Positions 36,119-45,818 of a DNA stretch of 64,000 bases are shown in pieces. Source of the DNA: Okeania sp. SIO2C9 (GTDB lineage Bacteria > Cyanobacteriota > Cyanobacteriia > Cyanobacteriales > Microcoleaceae); contig NZ_JAAHGO010000012.1 of assembly GCF_010672455.1 (NCBI RefSeq), positions 133,455 to 197,454 on the forward strand. Reading direction: 5' to 3'. The translations under genes and the position numbers were made by a program. Positions within the stretch are counted from its first letter, which is position 1. Each line of letters starts with the position of its first letter. The notes beneath the pieces were generated by a model that saw nothing but the letters and a program-made list of their open reading frames with translations, did no database searches and was not told the origin of the DNA.

Positions 36119-37021
36119 TCAAGCTACAGATTCAGATTGAACTGTTACTCTTTCCACTTCTAAACAAACTTGCTCTACTGTCGGAGTAAAACCCAGGAAT
36201 AGCTGCACCTTTTTTGCAAATTCTTCTGGGTTACCACTGACATAGAAGTTAGTACAGTGTGGAGGGTGATCGCTTAATATCCCCAAACGTTGAAGTTCCC
36301 GAGCAGCAGTGCTAACAACAGCAATGGCAGGGTCTACTATCTGTACTGAATTGCCTAAAATTTGTCTAAATAGATGAAGTAGATGGGGATAGTGGGTACA
36401 ACCTAAGATCAGGGTATCTATCTGTTGTGCAATTAGGGGTTTCAGATATTGTTGCACTACTTCAAAAGTATACACATCATTAATGCGGCCTTGTTCAATT
36501 AATGGTACTAAAGCAGGTGCTCCTACTTGAAATACTAAAACTGAAGGATCTAATTTAAGAATAGTATTTAGATAAGCATTGCTGTTGACTGTCTGTCGAG
36601 TGGCGATGACACCTATTTTTTTGTTCCCTCTGTTGACAACTGTATTTGCACCAGGTTCAATCATACCAATAATGGGAAAATTGTATTCAACTGCTACTCG
36701 ATCTATTGCTGCAGCAGTAGCAGTATTGCAGGCAACGATCGCCATTTTTACGCCTTGATTTTGCATCCATGTTAGCACTTGCCGTACAAATAGTACGATT
36801 TCTTCCTGAGATTTTGTACCATAGGGGAGTCGTGCTGTATCAGCAAAATATATAAAGGTCTCTCTGGAGAGTTGGCGATATGATTCTTTTAAGACACCAA
36901 TTCCACCCACACCACTATCAAAGATGCCAATTGGATTTCTCTGTAGTTGTCTAGATTGAGTTTGCCCTAGGTAAGAGGTAATATATTTACCCTTATTAAA
37001 TTGATAAAAAATATTTGTCAT
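36119..37021 (-). CDS. murI: Glutamate racemase
   Basis: MurI interconverts L- and D-glutamate to supply D-Glu for peptidoglycan. From the ATG at 37021 the protein has 300 residues; an in-frame TTG at 37063 would add 14 but is less likely. The catalytic cysteine motifs are both visible: MAIVACNTATAAA and LILGCTHYPHLL. The N-terminal NPIGIFDSGVGGIGVLKE holds the catalytic Asp-Ser pair, and FADTARLPYGTKS is the second conserved block. A 26-residue N-terminal extension before NPIGIFDSG is longer than usual. It is a single gene; no operon partner is close. Confidence 0.95.
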   Translation of the reverse strand: MTNIFYQFNKGKYITSYLGQTQSRQLQRNPIGIFDSGVGGIGVLKESYRQLSRETFIYFADTARLPYGTKSQEEIVLFVRQVLTWMQNQGVKMAIVACNTATAAAIDRVAVEYNFPIIGMIEPGANTVVNRGNKKIGVIATRQTVNSNAYLNTILKLDPSVLVFQVGAPALVPLIEQGRINDVYTFEVVQQYLKPLIAQQIDTLILGCTHYPHLLHLFRQILGNSVQIVDPAIAVVSTAARELQRLGILSDHPPHCTNFYVSGNPEEFAKKVQLFLGFTPTVEQVCLEVERVTVQSESVA

Positions 37022-37355
37022 CGTTACAATAGAATTGACAAAAAATAGTAGGTTTGGAGCCAAACCTTGCTAAATAGGAATAAATTAGGGTTAGCATCTA
37101 TGATTTGCTGCTGACCCTTTACCTTTAAGCACTATAGTGTTGATCGAAACCGGATTTAGTATGAATCTTAAATCTAATTATTGAAATTACTCGTCCTGGT
37201 CAAAAGTTGTTTTTTTAAAGTCACAAGTCAATTTAGAGGTATTTCTCATGGAAAACACTAGGGCAAAAATTTTACTTATGGTAATAGACAGGTAGGTTAG
37301 GACTTATGCTGATGATGATCCGAATGTTTTTCCTGCTGTTCCCAGATCCGGTTTC

Positions 37356-37524
37356 ATATCAAATCCGGTTGAATACTTATTATATACTGGGGAGTAGGGG
37401 AGTAGGGGACTGGGGGAGTGGGGGAGTGGGGGAGTGGGTCCGATTAAATATTGAAGTAATTTAAGAAGGTATAAACAGATATTATATAACCAGATTCTAT
37501 GTGCAATTAACCGGATTTGATATC
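37356..37524. mobile_element. M4 MITE
   Basis: Inverted ends ATATCAAATCCGGTT and AACCGGATTTGATAT (near-perfect, 15 bp) bound 169 bp with GGGGGAGTG tandem repeats. It is directly followed by an M2 element. Confidence 0.75.
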
Positions 37525-37531
37525 ACTACTA

Positions 37532-37811
37532 TAGAACCCATTTGATAGCTATCTATTTATATAGTTAAAGATAGGGAGATGGGAAAATGGGGAGATGGGA
37601 ATATTTTTTTACCTGCTTGGTGCGCGTTTCCTTCTCTTGGTCGGCGTTCCCATGGGGAGGAAACCGTTCCCTACGGGACGCTTCGCGAACGCCGGGTCGC
37701 ATCCGTTTTTTCCCCTATTCTCGTTCCTGAATTTCCTGACTTGACCAGGACTGAATTCTGAGTTCTATGCCAAAAGCACATACCGCGTGCAAAGATATCA
37801 AATGGGTTCTA
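37532..37811. mobile_element. M2 MITE
   Basis: The ends TAGAACCCATTTGATA and TATCAAATGGGTTCTA are perfect 16-bp inverted repeats bounding 280 bp. The interior has an AGATGGGG tract and the GC-rich small-repeat patch. It is a longer member than the one at 3426. Confidence 0.8.
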
Positions 37812-37840
37812 CTGAGAAGTATTTGATTTAGTTCTTTCAA

Positions 37841-38044
37841 CAATTAATAATGAATAATGAATAATGAATAATTACCTCTCCATGAATTGAAGAGGATTGA
37901 CAAATTCATGAAAATTTTTCTTCACAGGAGTCGATTGGATATGGCTCCGAGACCTCGCCATCCCACCCTACGGGAAGCTCCGAAGATCGACCGCTTATTA
38001 TCCCCTATCCAAGGGGAGGCGCATACCCACAATTTTTCGGTAAA
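37841..38044 (-). repeat. HBR repeat, copy L (long form)
   Basis: On the minus strand it starts TTACCGAAAAATTGTGGG, with CCTCCCCTTGGATAGGGG, the module (GCGGTCGATCTTCGGAGC ... GATGGCGAGG ... CCAATCGACTCC), and ends in TATTCAT heptamers. The stretches 37022-37355 and 38045-38430 show no gene. Confidence 0.8.
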
Positions 38045-38429
38045 TAAGGAATTTTACTCTATTTTATGAATTAAGTAATTCTAAGGCATTTTATTAATAA
38101 TCAATATTCTTTAGCTAATAATTTTGATTGATATTCACAGATGTCTAATACTTTTTTATTTAAAATTGCTATTAATGGTTTTAAGTTATCATCTATAAAT
38201 ATTTTTTTATGCATAATTATATAGAGATAAATCGCCCAAGATAATTTGATAAAAATTCAGAGAAAGATTATTTTTAGGTAAAGAAAAGGTTAAGTATATG
38301 ATGAAAACTATAAAGAAATTTATAGATTTTATATGTTAGTTTAGTATAAATACTTAAGTTGAAGTAAAATGGAAAAATAAATAGTTGATAATTGTTGTAA
38401 AATATGTTTATATTTTTCTTTGGTGAATT

Positions 38430-38800
38430 CAAGAATATTGGCAATTAACTCTTCAACAAATAGGCAAAGGTATATTTGATTGGAATATCAAGAAAAAGGA
38501 AATATTTTATTCCACAAACAGAAAAGCAATTTATCGGACCTTCTGACAAATAAATTTTCCACTTAGTTTTAAGGTTATAGAGGTCAGTAATGCTAAACAG
38601 GTTTGGGAGTAAACTCAGGTTATTCATCCTCAATTAGTAATGCTTTGATTGAATTAAATTAAATTGATTCAAAAAATTTTGGTATCATAAGACCATCAAT
38701 ATTTATCAGTTATTACGTCATCTGGAACTGTATTTGAAGTCGTTCGGTATCTTAGCTAAAAAGATTTAAGAACAAATTACTCAAACTTTACAATAGTCAT
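38430..38800 (+). pseudogene. PAS-domain remnant upstream of histidine kinase
   Basis: A plus-strand frame encodes QEYWQLTLQQIGKGIFDWNI, then KKKEIFYSTNRKAIYRTF and a stop; further on FPLSFKVIEVSNAKQVWE, a stop and TQVIHPQLVML follow. The G-I-F-D-W-N-I pattern is typical of the PAS fold start. With multiple stops and no start it is a dead sensor module, possibly a former N-terminal part of a kinase. The next intact gene is a histidine kinase on the same strand. Confidence 0.6.
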
Positions 38801-38819
38801 TAATTATTCTTTATTACCT

Positions 38820-40208
38820 ATGTTTCCTTACTTAAATAACCATCTTGATTTAGGTTCCACTGTAAAAGATTTACAACTTCATAGTATCCGGGTTGAAATT
38901 GATACATCAGGAGTTAGATTAGCTAAAGTTTTTGAAGAAAATCCCCTACTTCCAGGTATTATTTTAACAAAATCTGGTAAATTCATTGGTATGGTTTCTC
39001 AACAGCAATTTCTCAAAACGTTGAGTCGCCAATATGGAAGAGAAATTTTTTTAAATCGTTCCGTTAAGGTCTTATACGACTTTATTAAGTATGAATTATT
39101 AATCTTCCCAGGAGATACACCTATTGTAGATGCTGCTGATAAAGCAGTAAAGAGACCTCAAGAATTTATTTATGAACCAGTTGTTATAGAAAACTCTCCA
39201 GAAGATTATCAAGTTTTAGAAACTCAAAAGTTACTTATTGCTCAATCTTATATTCATCAACTTGCTAAAGATTTATTACAGAAACAAACTCAAGCACAAC
39301 TAATTCAAACTGAGAAACTTGTAATGTTAGGACAAATGGTGACAGGTTTAGCCCACGAACTGAGAAATCCAATTAATTGTGTGGCAGGTAATTCTAAGTT
39401 TATGTCTGGTTATTATCAAGACTTTCTTAAGTTGATTAATACTTATGAGAAAAATATTCCTGAACCAATAAAAGAAGTTGAAGATTTAAAAGAAGATATT
39501 GATTTTGAATTTGTCAAACAAGATTACTTGGAGATGATGAATAGTATAGAAATTTCGGCTGACCGGATGATGCAACTGGTTAGTAGTCTCCGCAATTTTT
39601 GTCACATGGAAGGTACTAAACGCAAAGAAACAAATATTAATGAATGTTTAGATGGTACTCTATTAATTTTAAAGAATCGTTGGAAGATTAGTGGAGTTGA
39701 AATTATTAAAAATTATGGGGATTTACCGTTGATTTTGTGTCATTCTGGTCAAGTTAGTCAAGTGTTTATGAATTTGATTACGAATGCTCTTGATGCTCTA
39801 GAAGAGTATCAAGAAAAAGAAACTGATAGTAGACCAGGTAAAATATGGATTCATACTAAAGTTAAAGATTTATCTGAAAATACAGATCAAAATGTGGATA
39901 AATCTGCTAATGAGGTAGAATTAAATCCTAATAATGAGATGAAAGGTAATGTAATTTCTACTGAAGATACTAAAGCAATTTATGGTTGGCTCTCAATTCG
40001 TATCGTTGATAATGGTCCTGGTATTGCCTACGAAATTCAAAAGCAAATTTTTGATAGATTTTTTACTACAAAAGCTGTAGGTAAAGGTACTGGTTTAGGA
40101 CTGGCAATTAGTTATCAAATTGTTGTTGACAACCATCAGGGAAATTTACATATTAACTCAACTCCTGGAGTAGGAACTGAATTTGAAATATTGTTGCCTA
40201 TCAAGTAA
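38820..40208 (+). CDS. Sensor histidine kinase with CBS-like N-terminus
   Basis: The 462-residue protein lacks membrane spans. Residues about 10-125 resemble a CBS-type pair (LPGIILTKSGKFIGMVSQQQ and the later FIYEPVVIEN). The dimerisation helix has phospho-acceptor H179 in VTGLAHELRNPINCV. The ATPase domain has N box MNLITNALDALEE, G1 RIVDNGPGI, F box FDRFFTTKAVGKG and G2 GTGLGLAISYQIV. An Asn/Glu-rich insertion of about 45 residues (around 340-385) separates N and G1 boxes, longer than usual. The catalytic half resembles the kinases at 8.5 and 11.5 kb. No receiver gene is next to it. Confidence 0.9.
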   Translation: MFPYLNNHLDLGSTVKDLQLHSIRVEIDTSGVRLAKVFEENPLLPGIILTKSGKFIGMVSQQQFLKTLSRQYGREIFLNRSVKVLYDFIKYELLIFPGDTPIVDAADKAVKRPQEFIYEPVVIENSPEDYQVLETQKLLIAQSYIHQLAKDLLQKQTQAQLIQTEKLVMLGQMVTGLAHELRNPINCVAGNSKFMSGYYQDFLKLINTYEKNIPEPIKEVEDLKEDIDFEFVKQDYLEMMNSIEISADRMMQLVSSLRNFCHMEGTKRKETNINECLDGTLLILKNRWKISGVEIIKNYGDLPLILCHSGQVSQVFMNLITNALDALEEYQEKETDSRPGKIWIHTKVKDLSENTDQNVDKSANEVELNPNNEMKGNVISTEDTKAIYGWLSIRIVDNGPGIAYEIQKQIFDRFFTTKAVGKGTGLGLAISYQIVVDNHQGNLHINSTPGVGTEFEILLPIK

Positions 40209-40582
40209 AATTAATGAGGCTAATTAGCTGTTTTTTATTTAGCAAAAAATTTAAACGTATCTCAAGAGCGATCGCTCAAAATTATCTTTATTCCCTATTC
40301 TCTCCATACCTTTTTTATAGCACTTGGTCTCCACATCTCAGATAAAAGCGCTATATAGCAATCAGGAATCAGATGTGAGAATTGAGGTGTATAGAATATA
40401 ACAGTTGTCTTATTCTTATGTATTCGTTTTTTTCTTCTTCCCTGTTGCCTGTTCCCAGCTCCGGTGTTCCCTGTTCCCCAAAAGTCTCCAATATCTCACA
40501 ACTAAAATCATATTGCTATACATCATTTTCAGTCTAAATAATTTTTATCATAAAACTTTTAGTTGCACTTCAGATATTTCTT

Positions 40583-40794
40583 TTACCGAATAATTAAGGT
40601 AAAAATCCTCTCCTTTATAAGGATAAACAAGCAGTCGTTAGCGGAGCTTCCCGTAGGGTGGGATGGCGAGGTCTCGGAGCCATATCCAATCGACCAAGAG
40701 AGAAAAAATTTTCATAATTACTCAATCCTCTTCTTTTCAAGGAGAGGTAATAATTAATTATTAATTATTAATTATTAATAATTAATTGTTGAAA
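40583..40794 (+). repeat. HBR repeat, copy M (long form)
   Basis: It starts TTACCGAATAATTAAGG, carries the module with small insert (CGTTAGCGGAGCTTCCCG, GATGGCGAGG, CCAATCGACC), then CAATCCTCTTC and GGAGAGGTAATAA, and ends in TTAATTA heptamers. The segment 40209-40582 has no gene. Confidence 0.85.
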
Positions 40795-40817
40795 GTATGG
40801 TTAGTGCAACTCAATTA

Positions 40818-41024
40818 CTAACTGCTATCTTTTATCCATTTCCTAATTGAAGTAAGACTAAAAGGGTTATTCTTACTATTTCTATAACCCTCAGACTCTA
40901 ATTTTTCAGCTATATCCTGATAATTAAGCCCATAGTGATAAAGTTCTAAAACTCTTTGTTTGTGTTTGTGAAGTTTTGTAGGACTATATTTTGAAGATAG
41001 AGGTTGATTTACTTGATTGGACAA
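40818..41024 (-). CDS. Small helix-turn-helix protein
   Basis: The 68-residue protein has a likely DNA-binding core HKQRVLELYHYGLNYQDIAE followed by KLESEGYRNSKNNPFSLTSI, resembling the recombinase/resolvase-type helix-turn-helix that tolerates wide spacing. It lies 11 bases after the end of the 81-residue gene on the same strand, so the two form a small operon of plasmid or phage flavour. Function is not known. Confidence 0.6.
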   Translation of the reverse strand: MSNQVNQPLSSKYSPTKLHKHKQRVLELYHYGLNYQDIAEKLESEGYRNSKNNPFSLTSIRKWIKDSS

Positions 41025-41035
41025 ATAGTCTCCAA

Positions 41036-41281
41036 TTAGGCTAATAACTTTCCCTCAGAAATCATAGATTTTTTTTGCTCATCTTTAGACTCAAGAGAAT
41101 CAAGCCATTCCTCAATAATTAGTCTACAAATTTCTGTTGTTGATTTTCCGCTCTGTTTCGCAACTTTCTCTAACTTGGGCATCTTCTTTTTGCTAATCCT
41201 CAGACCTATAGATTTTTTGGTCAAGGCTTCAGGGTCTTCTTTAAATGTCCCATCAGAGTTTCTCGGTCTTCGTTTCTTCAT
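41036..41281 (-). CDS. Small ribbon-helix-helix-like DNA-binding protein
   Basis: The 81-residue basic protein opens MKKRRPRNSDGTFKEDPEAL and then has a ribbon-helix-helix-like core: KSIGLRISKKKMPKLEKVAK followed by KSTTEICRLIIEEWLD. Such proteins act as repressors, antitoxins or copy-control factors on mobile DNA. It is first in a two-gene operon with the helix-turn-helix protein. No toxin partner is recognised, and the next upstream gene diverges. Confidence 0.65.
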   Translation of the reverse strand: MKKRRPRNSDGTFKEDPEALTKKSIGLRISKKKMPKLEKVAKQSGKSTTEICRLIIEEWLDSLESKDEQKKSMISEGKLLA

Positions 41282-41702
41282 ACCTTTAACCTTTGCTAGC
41301 CATTGCTAAATTCTATTCTAGCAAGGGATATAGAGTTTGAGAACAAGACTTATATGAAATCCGGTTATACATTTGTCGTACTTTATACTTCCATTCAATA
41401 CAGAACAGACATAAAATGCCGGAATATCCCTAGATAATTCTTACTCTCATCCTTCCTTGATCTCGAACACTGACTCCCTACTCTAAACTTCTGACTCCTG
41501 ATTCCTGACTACTGACTTATACGATAACTACTAATTATCCGAATTATATATTATTTATCTAGACTAATACCTTGACATCCATTGCTAGCCTTGGCTATCA
41601 TAAAAATTGTAGGTAAAATTAGGCGATGAGTCTTTTTAACCAGTAAATTGAGAAACTGAATCTATCTGAGTCAATTAACTCAATTATTAAGGAGAAATAA
41701 AA

Positions 41703-42038
41703 ATGAATATTCAAGAAATAGTTATTGAGCAAATCTGCGAGGAGTTTAAAATCGATCCCAACAACGATAATCAGCAACTTTCAGTAGAAAACCTCAAAGA
41801 AATTATCAGATGTACAACAAATAAAATGCTGATGGCACATTTTCAAATTTTACTAGATAACTATCTTGAAAATACTGATACAAATTATGCTCTAAATCAA
41901 CTCAGTATTTTCGCAAATATAGCATCTGAAAATGATGCTAATGAAATTAAATATTTAAATGGCTTTCACGATATAGGTAAACAAATTGCAAATATTGAAG
42001 TTAGATTTCTAGAAAGCACTCTTGGTTTAAGAACTTAG
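41703..42038 (+). CDS. Hypothetical protein
   Basis: The 111-residue protein starts after a good ribosome-binding site (AAGGAG, 7 bases before the ATG), supporting expression. It is acidic and helical (MNIQEIVIEQICEEFKIDPN, TNKMLMAHFQILLDNYLENT). I recognise no family and see no signal peptide. The upstream 41282-41702 region has no gene; downstream is a GGAAGAA simple repeat. Confidence 0.65.
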   Translation: MNIQEIVIEQICEEFKIDPNNDNQQLSVENLKEIIRCTTNKMLMAHFQILLDNYLENTDTNYALNQLSIFANIASENDANEIKYLNGFHDIGKQIANIEVRFLESTLGLRT

Positions 42039-42069
42039 TTTTAATGATTACATAATTTCTTTGAGCTTG

Positions 42070-42132
42070 AGGAAAGAAGAAGGAAGAAGGAAGAAGGAAG
42101 AAGGAAGAAGGAAGAAGGAAGAAGGAAGAAGA
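42070..42132. repeat. GGAAGAA tandem heptamers
   Basis: About eight copies of GAAGAAG/GGAAGAA stand in tandem, a typical cyanobacterial short tandem repeat. Shorter tracts of the same motif occur at 15057-15095 and inside the 3' end of the gene at 48835. The remainder of 42133-42600 has no gene. Confidence 0.85.
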
Positions 42133-42613
42133 AAAAAAAGTGTATTGGAATAATTTTTTACAAGACACTCCGTATCTACCCAATTATAGACATCATGTAG
42201 ACAGTGGGGAATTAAACCCATAAATAACAAAGAGCAACAAATTTTACGATAATTTTTGTTTGACAAACTTTCAAGAAATTTATCTAACGGATTTTGATGA
42301 AGTTAATTATTCGCAAAAAAACTACTAAATAATATAGAAAAATAATTAATTAAACTTAATTTCCTAGGAAGTAAAAAAACAAAACAAGTCAGAAATTGTG
42401 GCTCGAAAAAACTAGAAAATTCAACATCTTTCCTCAAATCAGGAGGTTGAAAAGCTCAAACAATTTTACTACTAAGAATACCTAAAGTTATTAATCCTGA
42501 ATTTACTCCTCTTTTAGAAGGAAGGCAGAAGGGAAGAAAAGGTTAAAAGGGATTTTGAGAGTAAGCAATAATGTTATCCATCCCTCATTAAACTTTCTTT
42601 TAAGCAAAAAAAA

Positions 42614-42633
42614 AGCCCTCCAAATAGAGGACT
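42614..42633 (-). terminator. Intrinsic terminator downstream of the psbA fragment
   Basis: On the minus strand AGTCCTC TATTTG GAGGGCT forms a 7-bp stem (one G-U pair) followed by a run of eight or more T. It lies 28 bases beyond the psbA stop. Confidence 0.8.
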
Positions 42634-42660
42634 CTTTTGATTAAATCAATCAACTAGAAA

Positions 42661-43164
<504 letters not shown>

Positions 43165-43202
43165 CTAATGCTCAAGAGATTAGCGATCTCCTAATTTTTA
43201 GA

Positions 43203-43240
43203 GATACGATCGGGGGTTCTATAAAACCCCTGATCGTATC
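43203..43240. terminator. Strong hairpin, probable terminator
   Basis: GATACGATCGGGGGTT and AACCCCTGATCGTATC pair over about 16 bp with a CTATAA loop. TTTG follows on the plus strand and TCTAAAAATT on the minus strand, so it may work either way. No gene clearly ends here now; it may be a leftover of the gene once fused next to psbA. Confidence 0.5.
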
Positions 43241-43296
43241 TTTGTCCGCAATTAAATTTTTGCTCAGGAGGACCGAGTCAGGAAGACCGAGTCAGG

Positions 43297-43657
43297 AGAT
43301 GGAGGGAAGGAATATAGGAAAAAGGGGATGCGACCCCGCGCCCTTTGGGGTCGGCAGTTGCGTGACTGTCGGAGAATCCGCAAGGGCGCACTGCACTCAC
43401 CGTCGCACGGCGCAAGGGGTATACTCCGGCGTTTTGCTGGCGCATAACTACGTTAACGACTAGCCTCTTACAGAGGAGCTAAAGCTAACGCCGACATGTT
43501 TGCGTAGCATTCCGCAGGAAAAAGCGGAGCGACTCTGCACTCTTCGGGTTTCCTCGCCATGGGAATGCTGACTCCTTTTCGGGAAGGCGCAGCAAGCAGG
43601 TTGAAAAATACTCCCCACCTCCCCATCTCTTTTTAAATAGATCTCAAATGGGTTCTA
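43297..43657 (-). mobile_element. M2-related element, one clear end
   Basis: On the minus strand it starts TAGAACCCATTTGAGATC, then AGATGGGGAGGTGGGGAG and ATTTTTCAACCTGCTTG, like the M2 copy at 37532. The other end is not clear. The interior carries the GC-rich small-repeat patch (GATGCGACCCCGCGCC). Its start encodes the last residues of the neighbouring secreted protein. Confidence 0.55.
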
Positions 43658-44079
43658 TAGAAACCTAAAACCTTATCAGTATAGCTACCAATCTCACCTT
43701 GATTATATTGATTTGGATCTCCTGTCATCCACCATGCTGCTGCTCGACGCACTGCTAATGACTCATCATTACCACTAGCAGCATACTGCTCTTTCAAAAT
43801 ATCTTCCATTACGCATCCCAAAATTTCCCTTGCTTTTGTTGTATTTGCCTCAAACTCTTTTACAGTCATTTCTTCTCCAGTGCAAAGTCTCGACCACCTG
43901 GGAATATTATCTGGCTTAATTTGCCAGTCGCTATACAATCCATCATTTTCTGTTCCTGTTTGCGGTGCCGCTAGTCTGAGTGCTTCTACTAATGCCTGAA
44001 CTTGAGTATTTGATATCTGTGCTTTTGCTGGCATTACCCAAATTATTAAAACAGCGACGATCCCTAATATAAATCTCAT
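43633..44079 (-). CDS. Secreted hypothetical protein with repeat-derived C-terminus
   Basis: The 148-residue protein has a clear signal peptide (MRFILGIVAVLIIWVMPAKA, cleavage near AKA-Q). The mature part is acidic and helical, with two Cys (LCTGEEM and GCVMED) that could form a disulfide. I recognise no family. The last codons (FYRTHLRSI) are read from the terminal repeat of an M2-type element (TTCTATAGAACCCATTTG), so the original C-terminus was lost. The start is fixed by the signal peptide. Confidence 0.65.
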   Translation of the reverse strand: MRFILGIVAVLIIWVMPAKAQISNTQVQALVEALRLAAPQTGTENDGLYSDWQIKPDNIPRWSRLCTGEEMTVKEFEANTTKAREILGCVMEDILKEQYAASGNDESLAVRRAAAWWMTGDPNQYNQGEIGSYTDKVLGFYRTHLRSI

Positions 44080-44120
44080 AGTGTCTCACCTATAACTGGA
44101 AGTAAATTTGGTTTTACATT

Positions 44121-44259
44121 AGAGTTGTTGGGAATTAAGCTAAAAAAATGGCTAAAACCCTTATTAGTCAAAGTTTATAGTGTTTTTTTAGCCTCCAATC
44201 CTGAAAATCTTATATAGTAAGCTTTTGAGGCTTTTGAATTTTTATTTCCCAACAACTCT
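44121..44259. mobile_element. M7 MITE
   Basis: The perfect inverted ends AGAGTTGTTGGGAA and TTCCCAACAACTCT bound 139 bp. ATT occurs at both junctions, consistent with a 3-bp duplication. The copy at 53344-53482 has related ends. Confidence 0.8.
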
Positions 44260-44282
44260 ATTATATATTAAGTTATATCATC

Positions 44283-44395
44283 AGGACTTACGCAAATTCA
44301 TCTTGAAAACGCCATATGTAGGGGCGAATGGCATTTGCATTCCGCAAAGATCCGAATGGCGCCCTTACTCGATTTAGTATCCGTGCGTAAGTCCC
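44283..44395. mobile_element. M5 MITE
   Basis: The ends AGGACTTACGCAAA and GTGCGTAAGTCCC are inverted; GATC-like bases flank both sides. The interior carries GGGGCGAATGGCATTTGC with a small GC-rich insert. The stretch 44396-44580 has only simple repeats. Confidence 0.7.
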
Positions 44396-44580
44396 GATCA
44401 TGTCCGGATAATTTATGAATCTCTAATAGTTAGGACATCGGGTAATTTATGATTTATGACGCGAGCAAGATGCTCGCACTAATTGTCAAACACCAACCTG
44501 GCGGTTGCTATATCTTTACTAATCCCCCGCTCCCCTACTCCCTCACTCCCCCACTCCCCTACTTTCTCCTCAGTTCGCAG

Positions 44581-45759
44581 TTACCCAAAAGCTTTAATTT
44601 CTGCAACTAATTTATCAATTTCTGCTTCTTGAGTAAAATAATGAACACAAGCTCTTACACAATCTGGATCGAGAATAGTTCGTACCATAATTCCCTGCTT
44701 TTCTAGATATTCAACTAACTGCTGATGAGACTTACCATTAGTTAACTGAAAAGAAACTAATCCAGCTTCTGGTGGTGCAGTTCGCAAACAATTAATATCA
44801 GGAATTTTATTTAATTTTTCCCATAAATATGCACTTAATTCTTTGATTTTTTCATATCTTTCTTCAGCAGTTCCCCACTGATTATGTAGAGCGATCGCCT
44901 CATTTAAAGCCGGAGATAAAGGATAAGCAGAAGTCGCAATTTCGTAACGTTTACCATTAGGTTGCCAAGCAATTGGTTTACCACTTTTATCTTTAATAAC
45001 ACCCCGCCATCCAATAAAAGTAGGGCTTAAATTTTCCCTAGCTTCAGCACTTACATAAAGTCCACCTAAACCACCAGGACCACACCACCATTTATGACCA
45101 GTAAAAGCATAAAAATCAACTTCTGTTTCGGCTAATTTTAAAGGTAAAACCCCTACAGATTGAGCAGCATCAACTAATACTTTAACTGGAGAAGGAGAGA
45201 AAGTGTGACACATTTTAACAATTTCAGCTAATGGCAAAACCTGACCTGTATTCCACAATATATGGCTAATTACTAATAATTTAGTATTTGAGCGTAAATT
45301 ATTAGCAATAACTTCTACTGGATTGCCTTCATTTAAAGTTTCCATAATCGGGCAAGTAGAAACTTCTATATTAAAACGTCTTTGAATCTCCTCAATTGTA
45401 GCAATAATTCCAGGGTGTTCACAGTCAGAAAGTAATATATGGTCTCCTGCTTGCCAATCAATACCCCAAAGTGGAATATTACAACCTACAGTAACATCTT
45501 CTGTCAGAGTAATAGTATCTGGAGAAACTCCTAACTCAGCAGCGATCGCTCTCCGGACTGAAGCTACCTGTTTTTCTACCCATATTGCAGCTTTTCCCGA
45601 AAAAGGTCCGATATTTTGTAATTCTTGATAAGACTGATAAATTGTCTGTAAAGATACTTCAGGCATGGGTCCTTGTCCACCATAATTAAAATAAATTTTA
45701 TTAGCTACAGCCGGAAATTTTTGTTGATAATTTGATAATTGAGAAGGATGATGATTCAT
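44581..45759 (-). CDS. Class V aminotransferase, cystine C-S lyase-like
   Basis: This 392-residue PLP enzyme resembles the cyanobacterial cystine lyase group (Synechocystis C-DES), which cleaves cystine and can supply sulfur for iron-sulfur clusters. PLP-binding features are visible: VDAAQSVGVLPL with D197 and the Schiff-base lysine K223 in FTGHKWWCGPGG. The N-terminus FPAVANKIYFNYGGQGPMP is typical of that group. Close alternatives are other NifS-like desulfurases or EgtE-like enzymes; no catalytic Cys loop of true NifS is evident. It is followed by the hybrid kinase upstream on the same strand, 59 bases away, but they need not be co-transcribed. Confidence 0.85.
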   Translation of the reverse strand: MNHHPSQLSNYQQKFPAVANKIYFNYGGQGPMPEVSLQTIYQSYQELQNIGPFSGKAAIWVEKQVASVRRAIAAELGVSPDTITLTEDVTVGCNIPLWGIDWQAGDHILLSDCEHPGIIATIEEIQRRFNIEVSTCPIMETLNEGNPVEVIANNLRSNTKLLVISHILWNTGQVLPLAEIVKMCHTFSPSPVKVLVDAAQSVGVLPLKLAETEVDFYAFTGHKWWCGPGGLGGLYVSAEARENLSPTFIGWRGVIKDKSGKPIAWQPNGKRYEIATSAYPLSPALNEAIALHNQWGTAEERYEKIKELSAYLWEKLNKIPDINCLRTAPPEAGLVSFQLTNGKSHQQLVEYLEKQGIMVRTILDPDCVRACVHYFTQEAEIDKLVAEIKAFG

Positions 45760-45818
45760 AAAAATATTGGAGATTATCTAATAATTTAGTGCTTGGCAAT
45801 TATACCATGAATTTTTAT

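Noticed and set aside
38445..38633. 62-codon minus-strand frame
   Set aside because: It is opposite the PAS-like remnant, whose plus-strand translation has clear domain character.
42001..42266. Frames rich in SSFFLLP repeats
   Set aside because: They are translations of the GGAAGAA heptamer tract.
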